A stretch of 64,000 nt of DNA from positions 2,418,001 to 2,482,000 of the forward strand of contig JADJPM010000004.1 in NCBI GenBank assembly GCA_016713245.1, written 5' to 3'. The stretch's first letter is position 1; every line of letters begins with the position of its first letter. The DNA comes from Verrucomicrobiaceae bacterium. GTDB taxonomy: Bacteria > Verrucomicrobiota > Verrucomicrobiia > Verrucomicrobiales > Verrucomicrobiaceae. Under the pieces are notes generated by a model, which did not search any database, was not told where the DNA came from, and worked only from the letters and a program-made list of their open reading frames with translations. Positions 1 through 8,892 of this stretch are shown here, piece after piece. The translations under genes and the position numbers were made by a program.

Positions 1-3000
1 AGCGCCCTCCTTCAAACCCACTGCCTCAACTGCCACTCCACTGAAAAGCAGAAGGGCGATCTCGATCTCGAAGCCTCCGATATTCAAAAGGAGCCGCACA
101 TCTGGGAAAATGTGCTGGAGCAGATCGAGATGGGCGAAATGCCGCCGAAGAAGGAAAAGCAGTTCTCCGCAGCCGAGAAAAAGCAGCTCACGGACTGGGT
201 GCGCGGCACACTTGATCAAATCGCGCTCGCCAATGCAGGCGATCCAGGCCCCGTCGTGCTGCGTCGGCTGTCGAACATGGAATACACCTACACACTGCGC
301 GATCTGACCGGCATCGAGTCGCTCGATCCCGCGAAGGAGTTTCCCGTCGATGGCGCGGCTGGCGAAGGTTTCACGAATGCAGGCGCGGCGCTGGTGATGT
401 CGCCCGCTTTGCTCACGAAGTATCTCGATGCGGCGAAGGACATTGCGAGTCACGCGGTCTTCACGCCGCATGGCATGCGCTGGTCCGCCAGCGCCTCGGC
501 GCAGGATTGGACGGATGAGGCCTTGGCACGCATCCGCGCCACCTACGCACGCCACACCGCCACGGCGGCAGGCACGCAAACCGTCGCCCAAGGCATCAAG
601 CTCGACACCGGCACGGGCGGCGGTCGTTTGCCGCTGGCGAAGTATCTCGATGCACTTCAAGGCTGCGGCAGCGCCGTTGGTTTAAGCACTAAATACCTGC
701 AAATCCTCCGCGAGGCGCTCACGAGCACGAAACCATCCGTTTTGCTCGATCCGCTGCGGGCGAAGTTCCGCGAGAAAAAGCTCACCGCAGCCGATATCGA
801 GCCCTGGCAGCAGGTTTTGTGGCGATTCGCCAACGTCGGCCACATCGGCAAGCAAAACGGCCCGAAGGCCTGGCAGGAGCCAGTGACGCCGCTCGTGCCG
901 AAACACGAGATGCGCGTCAAACTCACGTCGGATCACGATGTGACGCTTTATCTGACCACCACCGATGCAGGCGATGGCAGCGAGGGCGATGAAGTCATCT
1001 GGCAAAATCCGCGCCTTGTTGCTCCCGGCAGGCCTGATCTGCCGATCAACGGCCTTCCCGCGTTGGTGAAGCATCTCGAAGCCCAACGCAGCAAGATCAT
1101 CGCGAGTACGGAGCAATGCCTGAATGCCATCGCGACCGGTAAAGACGATGCCGATGCCGCTTTGATGACCGCGTGGCGTGAATACCTCGGCTACAGCACC
1201 ACCAAGCTCGAACCGTTGCTCACGAAGCAGCTCAAGAGCATTCCAGACTACGCTTTCATCCAAGGCTGGCAGGGCGAGCAGGCACTGAGCGTGATGGCGA
1301 ACTCCTCCGACACCTCCGTGCGCACGCCGGGCGTGATGAAGGCGAACAGCATCGCCACGCATCCTTTGCCGACTCGTGCCTCGGTCATCGCTTGGCGTTG
1401 TGAGAGAGCAGGCACGCTCCGCATTCACGGCGATGTCTCGGACGCGCATCCCGAATGCGGCAACGGCATCACCTGGGCCCTCGAAGTGCGTCGCGGTCAC
1501 ACCAGTGAGGTGCTCGCCAGCGGCGTGACCAAAGGCGCGACCGTTTTGCCAATGGGTCCGTTTGAAAACGTGCGAGTCGAGGCCGGTCAGGTCGTCGCGT
1601 TGGTCATCGGTCCGCGTGATGGCAACCATGCCTGCGACCTCACCGCCGTGAATCTGACCCTCAGCGATGGCTCGAAGACCTGGGATCTAGCGAAAGAGGT
1701 CTCGCCTAACATTCTCAAAGGCAATCCGCATGGTGCATGGCACTTCCTCAGCCAACCCGCCGCCCTCGAAGCCGCACCCGATGTGCCTGGTCCCATCGCT
1801 AAATGGCGGAAGAAGCCTTCACCGGAGGCGGCCGTGAAAGTGCGGCAGTATTTGGAGAAAGACTTCCCGCTCAATTCACCGCTGTTGCGTGCCTTTTTGA
1901 ATGATCGGTCAGATCGGACGGATCCGTCTGATCTCACGGCCAAAGCGCCTGCGGTGCAGGAACTGAAAATCCCCGCCGCACTCGCCAATGGCACGGAGTT
2001 CGTCGTCACTGGCAAACTGGTTTCCAAGACCCGCGGCAGCGTGCAGATGCAGGTGCTCACGCAGAAGCCGGATGCCAGCGTGAGCCTCGTCGCGGGCAAA
2101 TCGGAGTCGGCGGTCAAAAGCGGCCAGTGGAGTGATAACAACCTCGTCACACAGCACAGCGCACCGATCATCGTGAATGACGACAGCGAGCCCCGCGCAC
2201 GCTTTGAGGCCACTTTCGACGACTTCCGTGCTCTTTTCCCCATCGCGCTCTGCTACACCAAACTCGTGCCGGTGGATGAGGTGGTCACGCTGACCTTGTT
2301 TTATCGCGAGGACGAGGCTTTGCTTCGTCTCATGCTCACGGACGCCGAGACGCGTGAACTCGACCGCCTGTGGGACGAACTTCTTTTCGTCAGCGAGGCT
2401 CCACTGAAGCAGGTGGATGTCTTTGAGCAGCTTTTTCAGTTCGCCACCCAGGATGCGAAGCCCAGCGCCTTCGAACCGATGCGCGAGCCGATCCTGAAAG
2501 CGGCCGCGAAGTTCAAAGAGCAGCAAAAAGCCGCCATCGAGCCTCAAAAGGCCGCTGTGCTGGCTTTCGCTGAGAAAGCGTGGCGACGCCCGCTCACGGA
2601 AAAAGAGATCAGCGGGCTTCGAGCCTTTGATCCGCGTTTGATCCTGGTGCGCGTGCTGACTTCGCCAGCGTTTTTGTATCGCGGGGAGAAAGTGCCGACC
2701 AAAACCGGGCCGGTGAGCCAGCGGGAGCTTGCGACGAGGCTCAGCTACTTTTTGTGGTCTTCCGCGCCGGATGAGGAACTGCGATCCAGTGACCTCAATG
2801 ACCTGATTGACCAGACTCGCCGCATGTTGAAGAGCGACAAGGTGCGTCGTCTGGCGCTTGAGTTTGGCTGCCAATACCTGCACGTGCGTGACGTCGCCAC
2901 ACTCGAAGAAAAGAGCGAACGGCACTTCCCCACCTTCCTCGATCTGCGCGACGACATGCAGGAGGAAGTCACCCTCTTCTTCATCGACCTCATCCAGAAC

Positions 3001-3750
3001 AACCGCAGCATTCTCAGCCTGCTGGATGCGGATCACACCTTTGTGAATGCGGAGCTCGCGAAGCACTACAATTTCGGGTTTCCCACAGATTCAGGGAAGC
3101 CCACAGATTTGATTTCAGAATCCAAAGATTCCAATCTGTGGGCTTCCCTGAATCTGTGGGAGAATCAAAACTGGCATAGAGTTGGCGGACTGCATGCCCA
3201 GGGCCGCGGAGGCATCCTCGGTTTCGCCGCCACGCTCGCCAAACAAGCCGGAGCCTCTCGCAACAGCGCCATCCTGCGCGGCACTTGGCTCACCGAGGTC
3301 GTTCTCGGCGAAAAGCTTCCCATCCCACCCAAAGGCGTTCCCGTTTTGCCCGAAGAAGCCCCCGCTGACCTGACTGAGCGCCAACTCATCGAGCGACACA
3401 GCCGCGACGAGAACTGCATGGGCTGCCACAAGCGCATCGACCCTTACGGCTTCGCTTTGGAAGGCTTTGATGCCATCGGACGCGCTCGAAAAGCCGACAC
3501 GAAAACTGTTTTGCCGGACGGAACGGCCGTCGATGGTCTGAATGGTCTGCGTGACTACCTCCTCACGAAGCGCCGCGATGATTTTACGCGCCAGTTTTGC
3601 CGCAAACTGCTCGGCTACGCACTGGGACGCAGCGTGCAACTCTCTGACAAGCCGTTGATCGAGCAGATGATGAAGAGCGACCTGCGTTTTGGCACGCTGG
3701 TGGAGATGATCGTGAGTAGTCGGCAGTTCAGAGAAGTGCGGGGACGCTGA
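1..3750 (+). CDS. DUF1592/DUF1588/DUF1585 cytochrome-like protein, 5' truncated by window edge
   Basis: The frame is open from base 1, so the gene starts outside the window; 1,249 residues are visible. Visible codons 8-12 read CLNCH, a c-type haem motif, and a second CMGCH lies at about codons 1139-1143. Domain order fits the planctomycete/verrucomicrobial cytochrome-like family: haem segment, DUF1587-like region (RRLSNMEYTYTLRDL, about codon 88), DUF1595-like (AEKAWRRPLTEKE, about 857), DUF1592 (about 905-1040), DUF1588 and DUF1585 at the C-terminus. Family members are secreted and often paired with a DUF1552 protein; a biochemical role is not established. Such a partner lies at 10562-11884 but is separated by a leftward block. 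Two palindromes interrupt the frame in phase (1911-1934 and 3081-3161), the second adding 27 codons in what looks like a surface loop. It ends tail-to-tail with the next gene, 11 bases away. Confidence 0.9.
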   Translation, partial: SALLQTHCLNCHSTEKQKGDLDLEASDIQKEPHIWENVLEQIEMGEMPPKKEKQFSAAEKKQLTDWVRGTLDQIALANAGDPGPVVLRRLSNMEYTYTLRDLTGIESLDPAKEFPVDGAAGEGFTNAGAALVMSPALLTKYLDAAKDIASHAVFTPHGMRWSASASAQDWTDEALARIRATYARHTATAAGTQTVAQGIKLDTGTGGGRLPLAKYLDALQGCGSAVGLSTKYLQILREALTSTKPSVLLDPLRAKFREKKLTAADIEPWQQVLWRFANVGHIGKQNGPKAWQEPVTPLVPKHEMRVKLTSDHDVTLYLTTTDAGDGSEGDEVIWQNPRLVAPGRPDLPINGLPALVKHLEAQRSKIIASTEQCLNAIATGKDDADAALMTAWREYLGYSTTKLEPLLTKQLKSIPDYAFIQGWQGEQALSVMANSSDTSVRTPGVMKANSIATHPLPTRASVIAWRCERAGTLRIHGDVSDAHPECGNGITWALEVRRGHTSEVLASGVTKGATVLPMGPFENVRVEAGQVVALVIGPRDGNHACDLTAVNLTLSDGSKTWDLAKEVSPNILKGNPHGAWHFLSQPAALEAAPDVPGPIAKWRKKPSPEAAVKVRQYLEKDFPLNSPLLRAFLNDRSDRTDPSDLTAKAPAVQELKIPAALANGTEFVVTGKLVSKTRGSVQMQVLTQKPDASVSLVAGKSESAVKSGQWSDNNLVTQHSAPIIVNDDSEPRARFEATFDDFRALFPIALCYTKLVPVDEVVTLTLFYREDEALLRLMLTDAETRELDRLWDELLFVSEAPLKQVDVFEQLFQFATQDAKPSAFEPMREPILKAAAKFKEQQKAAIEPQKAAVLAFAEKAWRRPLTEKEISGLRAFDPRLILVRVLTSPAFLYRGEKVPTKTGPVSQRELATRLSYFLWSSAPDEELRSSDLNDLIDQTRRMLKSDKVRRLALEFGCQYLHVRDVATLEEKSERHFPTFLDLRDDMQEEVTLFFIDLIQNNRSILSLLDADHTFVNAELAKHYNFGFPTDSGKPTDLISESKDSNLWASLNLWENQNWHRVGGLHAQGRGGILGFAATLAKQAGASRNSAILRGTWLTEVVLGEKLPIPPKGVPVLPEEAPADLTERQLIERHSRDENCMGCHKRIDPYGFALEGFDAIGRARKADTKTVLPDGTAVDGLNGLRDYLLTKRRDDFTRQFCRKLLGYALGRSVQLSDKPLIEQMMKSDLRFGTLVEMIVSSRQFREVRGR
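1911..1934. repeat. 24-base near-perfect palindrome inside the DUF1592 gene
   Basis: The arms AGATC.GACGGA and TCCGTC.GATCT pair with one mismatched position. It is read in phase as part of an Asp/Arg/Ser-rich stretch (DRSDRTDPSDL) between two better-conserved-looking segments. It may be a small palindromic element or a degraded remnant of one; chance cannot be excluded at this length. Confidence 0.5.
3081..3161. repeat. 81-base perfect inverted repeat (29-base arms) inserted in frame in the DUF1592 gene
   Basis: Bases 3081-3109 and 3133-3161 are exact reverse complements, separated by a 23-base loop. The arms also contain an internal direct repeat (CCCACAGATT twice in the left arm). Total length is exactly 27 codons with no stop in the reading frame, so the host gene stays open. 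The encoded insert, starting PTDSGKPTDL, is unlike its surroundings and sits between 'KHYNFG' and 'WHRVGGLHAQGRGG', where family members have a short linker. This is the pattern of a protein-coding palindromic element. Confidence 0.85.
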
Positions 3751-3761
3751 CCCAACGATGA

Positions 3762-6700
3762 TCAAGGCGTGGAGACTCTGACGCGGGCAAAACGCCTCGG
3801 GGCTGATGGGCCGATGGCGGGCAGGAGGCGGACGGTGACGAGGTGGGTGATGCCGTCGCCGGTGGGGATGGAGGTGAGTTCCTGGGTGAAGGCGGGGCCG
3901 CTTTGCCAGAGGGCGAGATCAGGGCTGACTTCGACGGTGTAGCCGAGTTGCGGAGCATCGATGCGGCGGAGGTATTGGTAGTGGAGGTAGGTGAGGCCAT
4001 CGCCGGGGTTGAGGGCGGTGGTGGAGACGGGTTGGCCGGAGGTGGCGGGCAGGCCAGGATGCTGGTTGAAGGCGTATTCGAGCAGCAACGGGAGGCCGTC
4101 GTGGTCGTCATCGGCGCTGTTTTGAGCGAGCAAGGGCGAGAGGCCGTGCTGCTGCTCCCAGGCAAGCGGGAGCCCATCGCCGTCCTCATCGCTCGTGGGG
4201 CTTGTGGTGGCGGCTGTGGCATAAAAATCATGCCAGCGTTGCAGCGCGGGTTGAAAGGCGGGGTTGTCGATGTCGCCGATGTAAACCTCGTGATACTCGG
4301 CGCGGTAGGTGTTGAAGGCGAACTCCATGGCGTCGTTCGGCGTGCCATGCAGCGTGTTGGTGACATGCCCGTCGTTGAAGGGCCGCGTCCAGCTTCCGAG
4401 CATCTGAAAGCCGTTCCAGGTGGAGTTGCGTGAGTTGAAAAGCGCACTGCCAAAGCCGGTGACGGGCGTGGCGCTGTAGGGTTCCACATTCGGCCCGATG
4501 CGCCGGGCGGCGAGGTTTTCCATGAAGAAGCCCACACGAGGCCTGGTGAGGCCATTGAACTCCGCGAGCACTTGCTGCCGCATCCATTCAGAGGCGGTGA
4601 CGCCGCTGTAGCTGGCATCCTGAGCATCGGTGATGGGCCAGAAGCCGATCTGCACGAATTTGCCGGGGAACTCTTGTTGCAGCGAGATGAGTTCATCGCG
4701 CACGGCGGCGAGCAGGTTTTCGCGTGAGTAGCCCGGCAGATTGCGCAGGGGCGTGCTGTTCGGATCGCGGATGCCGGTGAAGCCACCGGGCAGATAGGGA
4801 TCGAGCACATCAAGACGCGGATCATTTCGCAAAGTGACTCCGCCGGTGACGAGCGAGCCCATCGCATTCAGCAAGGCGCGACGTCGCGTGCGCAGATACG
4901 GGTCCCAGGGCACGGCACGCGTGAGACCGGCATCGCTCCAGGTCTGCACGCCGGGTGTGGCGGCGATGTAGGCGGGCTCGGTGGGCACGATGATGAGTGA
5001 GAGTCGCTGGCCTGCGGGGAGCTTGTTGAGCAGGTTTTGGATGATGAAGAAGTCGTAGTGCCCCGGCGTGCTGCCGCTTTCGACATCGCTCCAGGCGACA
5101 CGCAGCGTGAAGCCATCGACAAAAGGCAGCGAGCGGAGGTTCGCATCCCGCAGGGAGATGGTGCTGCCAAAGGTGGTGGTGTAGTTCAGCGGGCCGCCGC
5201 TATCGAGAATGAAGACGCCGCGAGGGCGACTGAACTGCGCGGAAGCGGCAGCCGGGTCAGTGACCACAAACAGCACTTGGAAGCGTCGTGTGTAACTGCC
5301 ATCCGAGAGGCTCAGCGTGAGGGTGGCCGCACCGGTCTGACCGCTTTGAGGTGAGATCGTGAGGCTGCGGGAGTCACTGCTACCGCTGAAGGAGATCGCT
5401 GCGTCCGGCACGAGGCTGGTGTTCGATGAAATGGCGGTCACGCGAAGCTCGGCAGCGGAGGTTTCGGCATCGCTCACGGTGAAAGCGATGGCTGCTGGCG
5501 TGCTGCCGAGTGTCATCGAATGCACCGTGGGTAAACCGCTGATCGCGGGTGGAGCATCCCCGCTCACCACATCGAGCACGAAGGCGATGCTGCTGGTGTT
5601 TGTGCCATCACTGACGGTCACGGTGATGGTGCTGCGGCCGCTTTGACCTGCGGCAGGCGTGACCTGGATCGTGCGTCCATAAGACTGCCCGCCAAAGACG
5701 ATGCTGGAGACAGGCACGAGCGTGGTGTTCGACGAGGCCGCAGTGAGTGTCAGCGAGCTTTCGGCCTGCTCGGTGTCTCGGACGATGAGCGGCAGGCTGC
5801 CAAACACCGTGCCGGACGCAATGGTCTCGCCCGCGATGGATTGGATCGTCGGCGCGGTGTTGCCAGAGACCGTGGCGGCCACGGTGAGCGTGAAGGCCAT
5901 GGCGCTGGTCTTTTCTCCATCGCTGACGGTGAGCGTGATGGTGCTGAGGCCGCTTTGACCGCTGGCAGGTGTGATGGAAATGGTGCGGCTCGCTCCACTG
6001 CCACCGAGCACGAGGTTGGCCACGGGCAGCAGGGTGGTATTCGATGAGGTCGCGCTGAGGGTCAGCGAGCCCACCGCCGTCTCCGCGTCTCCCACGGTGA
6101 AGGCGAGACCATTCACCGCCGTGCCCGGCGTGGTGCGCTGGTCCGCGATCCAGGTGATCGTGGGTCGATGGTTCACGCTGGTCATCTGCCCGGGCTGGAT
6201 CGTCACCTGCAAAAACCGCGCCGTGGCGAGCTGTCCATCATTCACGACGAGCGCCACTTCTACCGTGCCGGACTGGCCGGAGGGAGGCGTGATGGTGAGC
6301 GTGCGATTTGCCCCGCTGCCGCCGAGCAGGAGGGCGCTGTTTGGCAGGCGGGCATCATCCGTGGTGAAAACCTGCACGGTGAGTGTTGATGTGGCTGACT
6401 CGGCATCACCGAGCGTGATCGCCAGCGGTGCAGAGGACGTGCCAGAGGTCACCGTGGCGCTCGATGCCACGGTCAGCGTCGGTGCGCTGTTGCCTGCAAA
6501 GGCCAGCACGCCGTGCTGAGTGAACCAGGCGCGGGCGATGGCGTGGATGTCCGTGCGTTTGACATTTGAATTGATGATGTCGTGCCCGATGTCCTGGTAG
6601 AGCAGCCGTTTGTTCGGCACGCCATTGGTGGTGAGGATGTTTTGCAGATTCACCGACTGGGATGGAAAAACGGTGGTGTCCGCCGTGCCGTGAAACATCA

Positions 6701-7259
6701 AAAACGGGGCCGTGATGCCCTGCACCTCCTGCACGGCAGGCGTTGCCAAACCGGTATCGCTTTGCCCAGCGGTGCCGCCCGCACTGATGCAGGCCGCTTT
6801 GACCTGAGCCGGGATCTCGCCCGCGAGGCCTCCGGTGATGAAGGAACCCATGCTGTGGCCAAACAAAGCCAGCCGCGCCATGTCCACGCCGGGCGTGGCC
6901 GCCAGGATCTCCAGCGCCCGGCGGGCACGGCGGCTGTTCTCAGGGCAGTAGCCTTCATTGTCCGGCGGGTTCACCGTGCTGCCCACATGCGTGTATTCCG
7001 GGCCGATGCAGGCAAAGCCCCAACCGACAAGAATGTTTGCATGTTGCAGGCTGAAACCTGTCGGCGTGCCACCTTTGCCATGACTGACGAGCACGGCCGG
7101 GAATGGGCCGCTGCCTGTCGGCAGCCGGATGATGCCCGTCACCTGACCATCCGGCGCATCGTAGGTGAAGTTGTTGTTTGTGATCGTGAGGCCCGGCAGC
7201 GTCTGGGCGGCGAGTTCTGGCACACCAAGCCATGTCAGAGCAAGAAGGAGTCGTTTCAT
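3762..7259 (-). CDS. Secreted alpha/beta hydrolase fused to Ig-like repeats, a TIM-barrel-like region and a verrucomicrobial C-terminal module
   Basis: The 1,165-residue protein begins with a signal peptide (MKRLLLALTWLGVPELAAQ). Residues 20-270 form a dienelactone hydrolase/acetyl-esterase-like domain with nucleophile elbow GHSMGS (Ser136), a likely Asp194 (HGTADTT) and His226 (DIGHD). About four Ig/cadherin-like repeats follow (270-665), each carrying a 'SNTTLLPVANLVLGGSGASR'-type core. Residues 675-985 resemble a glycoside-hydrolase-like barrel (PRGVFILDSG; DFFIIQNLLNKLP), but I cannot assign a family. The end (about 1010-1165) has an Asp-rich DEDGDGLP segment and a terminal beta domain ending RRFARVRVSTP, comparable to the end of the giant protein at 47305-59967. 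It lies 44 bases downstream of the CpxP/Spy-like gene, so it may be the last gene of the sigma-factor operon. Substrate unknown. Confidence 0.8.
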   Translation of the reverse strand: MKRLLLALTWLGVPELAAQTLPGLTITNNNFTYDAPDGQVTGIIRLPTGSGPFPAVLVSHGKGGTPTGFSLQHANILVGWGFACIGPEYTHVGSTVNPPDNEGYCPENSRRARRALEILAATPGVDMARLALFGHSMGSFITGGLAGEIPAQVKAACISAGGTAGQSDTGLATPAVQEVQGITAPFLMFHGTADTTVFPSQSVNLQNILTTNGVPNKRLLYQDIGHDIINSNVKRTDIHAIARAWFTQHGVLAFAGNSAPTLTVASSATVTSGTSSAPLAITLGDAESATSTLTVQVFTTDDARLPNSALLLGGSGANRTLTITPPSGQSGTVEVALVVNDGQLATARFLQVTIQPGQMTSVNHRPTITWIADQRTTPGTAVNGLAFTVGDAETAVGSLTLSATSSNTTLLPVANLVLGGSGASRTISITPASGQSGLSTITLTVSDGEKTSAMAFTLTVAATVSGNTAPTIQSIAGETIASGTVFGSLPLIVRDTEQAESSLTLTAASSNTTLVPVSSIVFGGQSYGRTIQVTPAAGQSGRSTITVTVSDGTNTSSIAFVLDVVSGDAPPAISGLPTVHSMTLGSTPAAIAFTVSDAETSAAELRVTAISSNTSLVPDAAISFSGSSDSRSLTISPQSGQTGAATLTLSLSDGSYTRRFQVLFVVTDPAAASAQFSRPRGVFILDSGGPLNYTTTFGSTISLRDANLRSLPFVDGFTLRVAWSDVESGSTPGHYDFFIIQNLLNKLPAGQRLSLIIVPTEPAYIAATPGVQTWSDAGLTRAVPWDPYLRTRRRALLNAMGSLVTGGVTLRNDPRLDVLDPYLPGGFTGIRDPNSTPLRNLPGYSRENLLAAVRDELISLQQEFPGKFVQIGFWPITDAQDASYSGVTASEWMRQQVLAEFNGLTRPRVGFFMENLAARRIGPNVEPYSATPVTGFGSALFNSRNSTWNGFQMLGSWTRPFNDGHVTNTLHGTPNDAMEFAFNTYRAEYHEVYIGDIDNPAFQPALQRWHDFYATAATTSPTSDEDGDGLPLAWEQQHGLSPLLAQNSADDDHDGLPLLLEYAFNQHPGLPATSGQPVSTTALNPGDGLTYLHYQYLRRIDAPQLGYTVEVSPDLALWQSGPAFTQELTSIPTGDGITHLVTVRLLPAIGPSAPRRFARVRVSTP

Positions 7260-7303
7260 GCCTCTTCTGTCGTCAGCGATGAATCGCTGTGTGACAGCGG
7301 TGA

Positions 7304-7921
7304 TTACTTTTTCGGTGCTTCAAGCAGCTTCAAGGCATCATCAAGGGCGCGAAAGGCCTGCTGATGCCAGTGACGCTCGGAGAACTGCTGAAACTGCTCC
7401 CACAAGCGCATCACCTCCGTCATGTCACGACCTTCCTGCTTCCATCGGGCGAGGCCGTCACGCACGCGCATGAGCTTGTCACGGATGCGACCGCCGTCTC
7501 CGGGCAGCGTGGGTTGCGCCTTTTTGAGTGCCATGGCCTTCGTCTGCTGCTCGGCACTCAACACCGACTTCACCAGCAGCGTCATCTTGAGTCGCAGCAC
7601 CTTCACCCGGCTCTCCAGCTCATTCAGATCGGCAAACTTCGCGAGCACTGCCGCCTCGTCCGGCCTGGCTGCGGCGAGCATCGTCACGAGCTCACGCTCG
7701 GCATGATGCATCTGCACCTGCAACGGCCGCATCTCGTCCTGAAGCGGGGCGAGACCGCCACGGAGCTTTTCACGCTGGGCCGCATCGAGGCCGAGCTCGA
7801 CCGCATTCGGCAGAATGACCTCCGGCGGCAGCATCTGATCCAGCAGGCCCGTGTTGGCCTGCACCGAGGCGGAGGCGTTCAGCATCCAGACAGGGAGAAA
7901 CAGAAAGAGGAGGCGTTTCAT
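7304..7921 (-). CDS. CpxP/Spy-like periplasmic protein
   Basis: The 205-residue product has a signal peptide (MKRLLFLFLPVWMLNASASVQA) followed by an almost wholly helical, charged sequence with the spacing of LTxxQ/heavy-metal-sensor (Spy/CpxP) proteins: LGLDAAQREKLR, a long coiled-coil centre, and VLSAEQQTKAMALKK. Its ATG overlaps the stop of the upstream gene in an ATGA arrangement, so translation is probably coupled. In other bacteria such proteins are periplasmic chaperones or stress sensors controlled with an envelope-stress regulator. Here the sigma and anti-sigma-like genes directly upstream suggest the same logic. Family assignment is by pattern only. Confidence 0.65.
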   Translation of the reverse strand: MKRLLFLFLPVWMLNASASVQANTGLLDQMLPPEVILPNAVELGLDAAQREKLRGGLAPLQDEMRPLQVQMHHAERELVTMLAAARPDEAAVLAKFADLNELESRVKVLRLKMTLLVKSVLSAEQQTKAMALKKAQPTLPGDGGRIRDKLMRVRDGLARWKQEGRDMTEVMRLWEQFQQFSERHWHQQAFRALDDALKLLEAPKK

Positions 7922-8253
7922 GGCTTCAGCAGTTGGTTGATGTCGTTCGTCAAGCGGTCGATGGCCGCATCTCCCGCGGGAGTTTCAGGTGGGGTGTTCT
8001 CCGCCAGCAAGACGTCACTGGGCGTCGTCCAGATCTCGTCTTCAAAAAGGACCTCCAGGGCCATCTCCGGCTCTGGGGACGGTTTGAGCCACAGCAGCGA
8101 AACTAGCACCACACAGGCCGCCGCCGTTGCCGCACCAAGCCATCGCCATGGCAGCGTGGCGTGCTTCTCACGGCCACGCAGCACGCGTTCAAAGGACGGC
8201 ACGCGGCGGCGCTCGTCATCGCGGAGTTCATGCAGTCGTTGTTCCAGTTTCAT
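7918..8253 (-). CDS. Small single-pass membrane protein, putative anti-sigma factor
   Basis: This 111-residue protein has a charged cytoplasmic N-terminus (MKLEQRLHELRDDERRR), one transmembrane helix at about residues 36-58 (WLGAATAAACVVLVSLLWL) and a short exported tail. The start overlaps the stop of the ECF sigma gene by ATGA, and the stop overlaps the next start the same way. Size, topology and position fit an anti-sigma factor, but no zinc-binding HxxxCxxC motif is visible, so it is not a classical ZAS-type protein. The role is inferred from context. Confidence 0.65.
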   Translation of the reverse strand: MKLEQRLHELRDDERRRVPSFERVLRGREKHATLPWRWLGAATAAACVVLVSLLWLKPSPEPEMALEVLFEDEIWTTPSDVLLAENTPPETPAGDAAIDRLTNDINQLLKP

Positions 8254-8777
8254 GCGTCGTCAGGTGGGAGTTGAAGGAGGGCGCGGAGCTTGGTTTTGCC
8301 ACGCTCATAGTGCTGACGGGCAGATCCGGGCGAGATGCCCATGACCCGCGCCGCCTCATCGAGTTTCAATTCATGGAAAAAGACCAACCGCAGCGTTTCC
8401 GCCTGTCGGGCGGGCAGAGATTTCAGCGCCTTGCGCACCTCCGAGCATCGTTCACGCCGATCCAGCGCCTCACCGGCTGAAGGCGTGGACGCCGCAGACT
8501 CCTCCGCATGCTCCAGGCCCACAAAACGCAGCCAGCGCCGCACGCTCCAGCGCTGATGATCCAGCGCCGTGAGGCGGATCACCGAGAAAAGCCACGTCTT
8601 GAAGGCCGAGCGGCCATCGTAGCGGGCGCGTTGATCGAGGACTTTGTGATAGCTCATGTGCAGCACCTCCTCCGCCGTCTCCTCCGCCCCGCGACAGCAT
8701 GCCAAAGCCCAGCCCCAGCACTCCTCGTGCAGGCCGCCCAGCATCTCGCGCAAGCGTTCAGATTCAGCGTCAGACAT
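8250..8777 (-). CDS. ECF-family RNA polymerase sigma factor
   Basis: The 175 residues contain region 2 at about 27-80 (ETAEEVLHMSYHKVLDQ, then SAFKTWLFSVIRLTALDHQR) and region 4 at about 115-168 (LKSLPARQAETLRLVFFHEL, then ISPGSARQHYERGKTKLRALL), the two-domain layout of extracytoplasmic-function sigma factors. It is the first gene of a leftward four-gene cluster with overlapping starts and stops, followed by a membrane protein, a CpxP/Spy-like protein and a large secreted hydrolase. The likely model is envelope or stress signalling, with the membrane protein sequestering this factor. No convincing autoregulated promoter was identified in the 115 bases upstream. Confidence 0.9.
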   Translation of the reverse strand: MSDAESERLREMLGGLHEECWGWALACCRGAEETAEEVLHMSYHKVLDQRARYDGRSAFKTWLFSVIRLTALDHQRWSVRRWLRFVGLEHAEESAASTPSAGEALDRRERCSEVRKALKSLPARQAETLRLVFFHELKLDEAARVMGISPGSARQHYERGKTKLRALLQLPPDDA

Positions 8778-8892
8778 TCAACGAATGGAACTCATGTCTC
8801 CCTTCGTCGTTTCCGGGCAACGGCGGTGTGACAGGGATTTCGTGTTTTTCTGCACGCTCCATGTCGCCAAGGCCCACCGGGGCATTTTGGCC

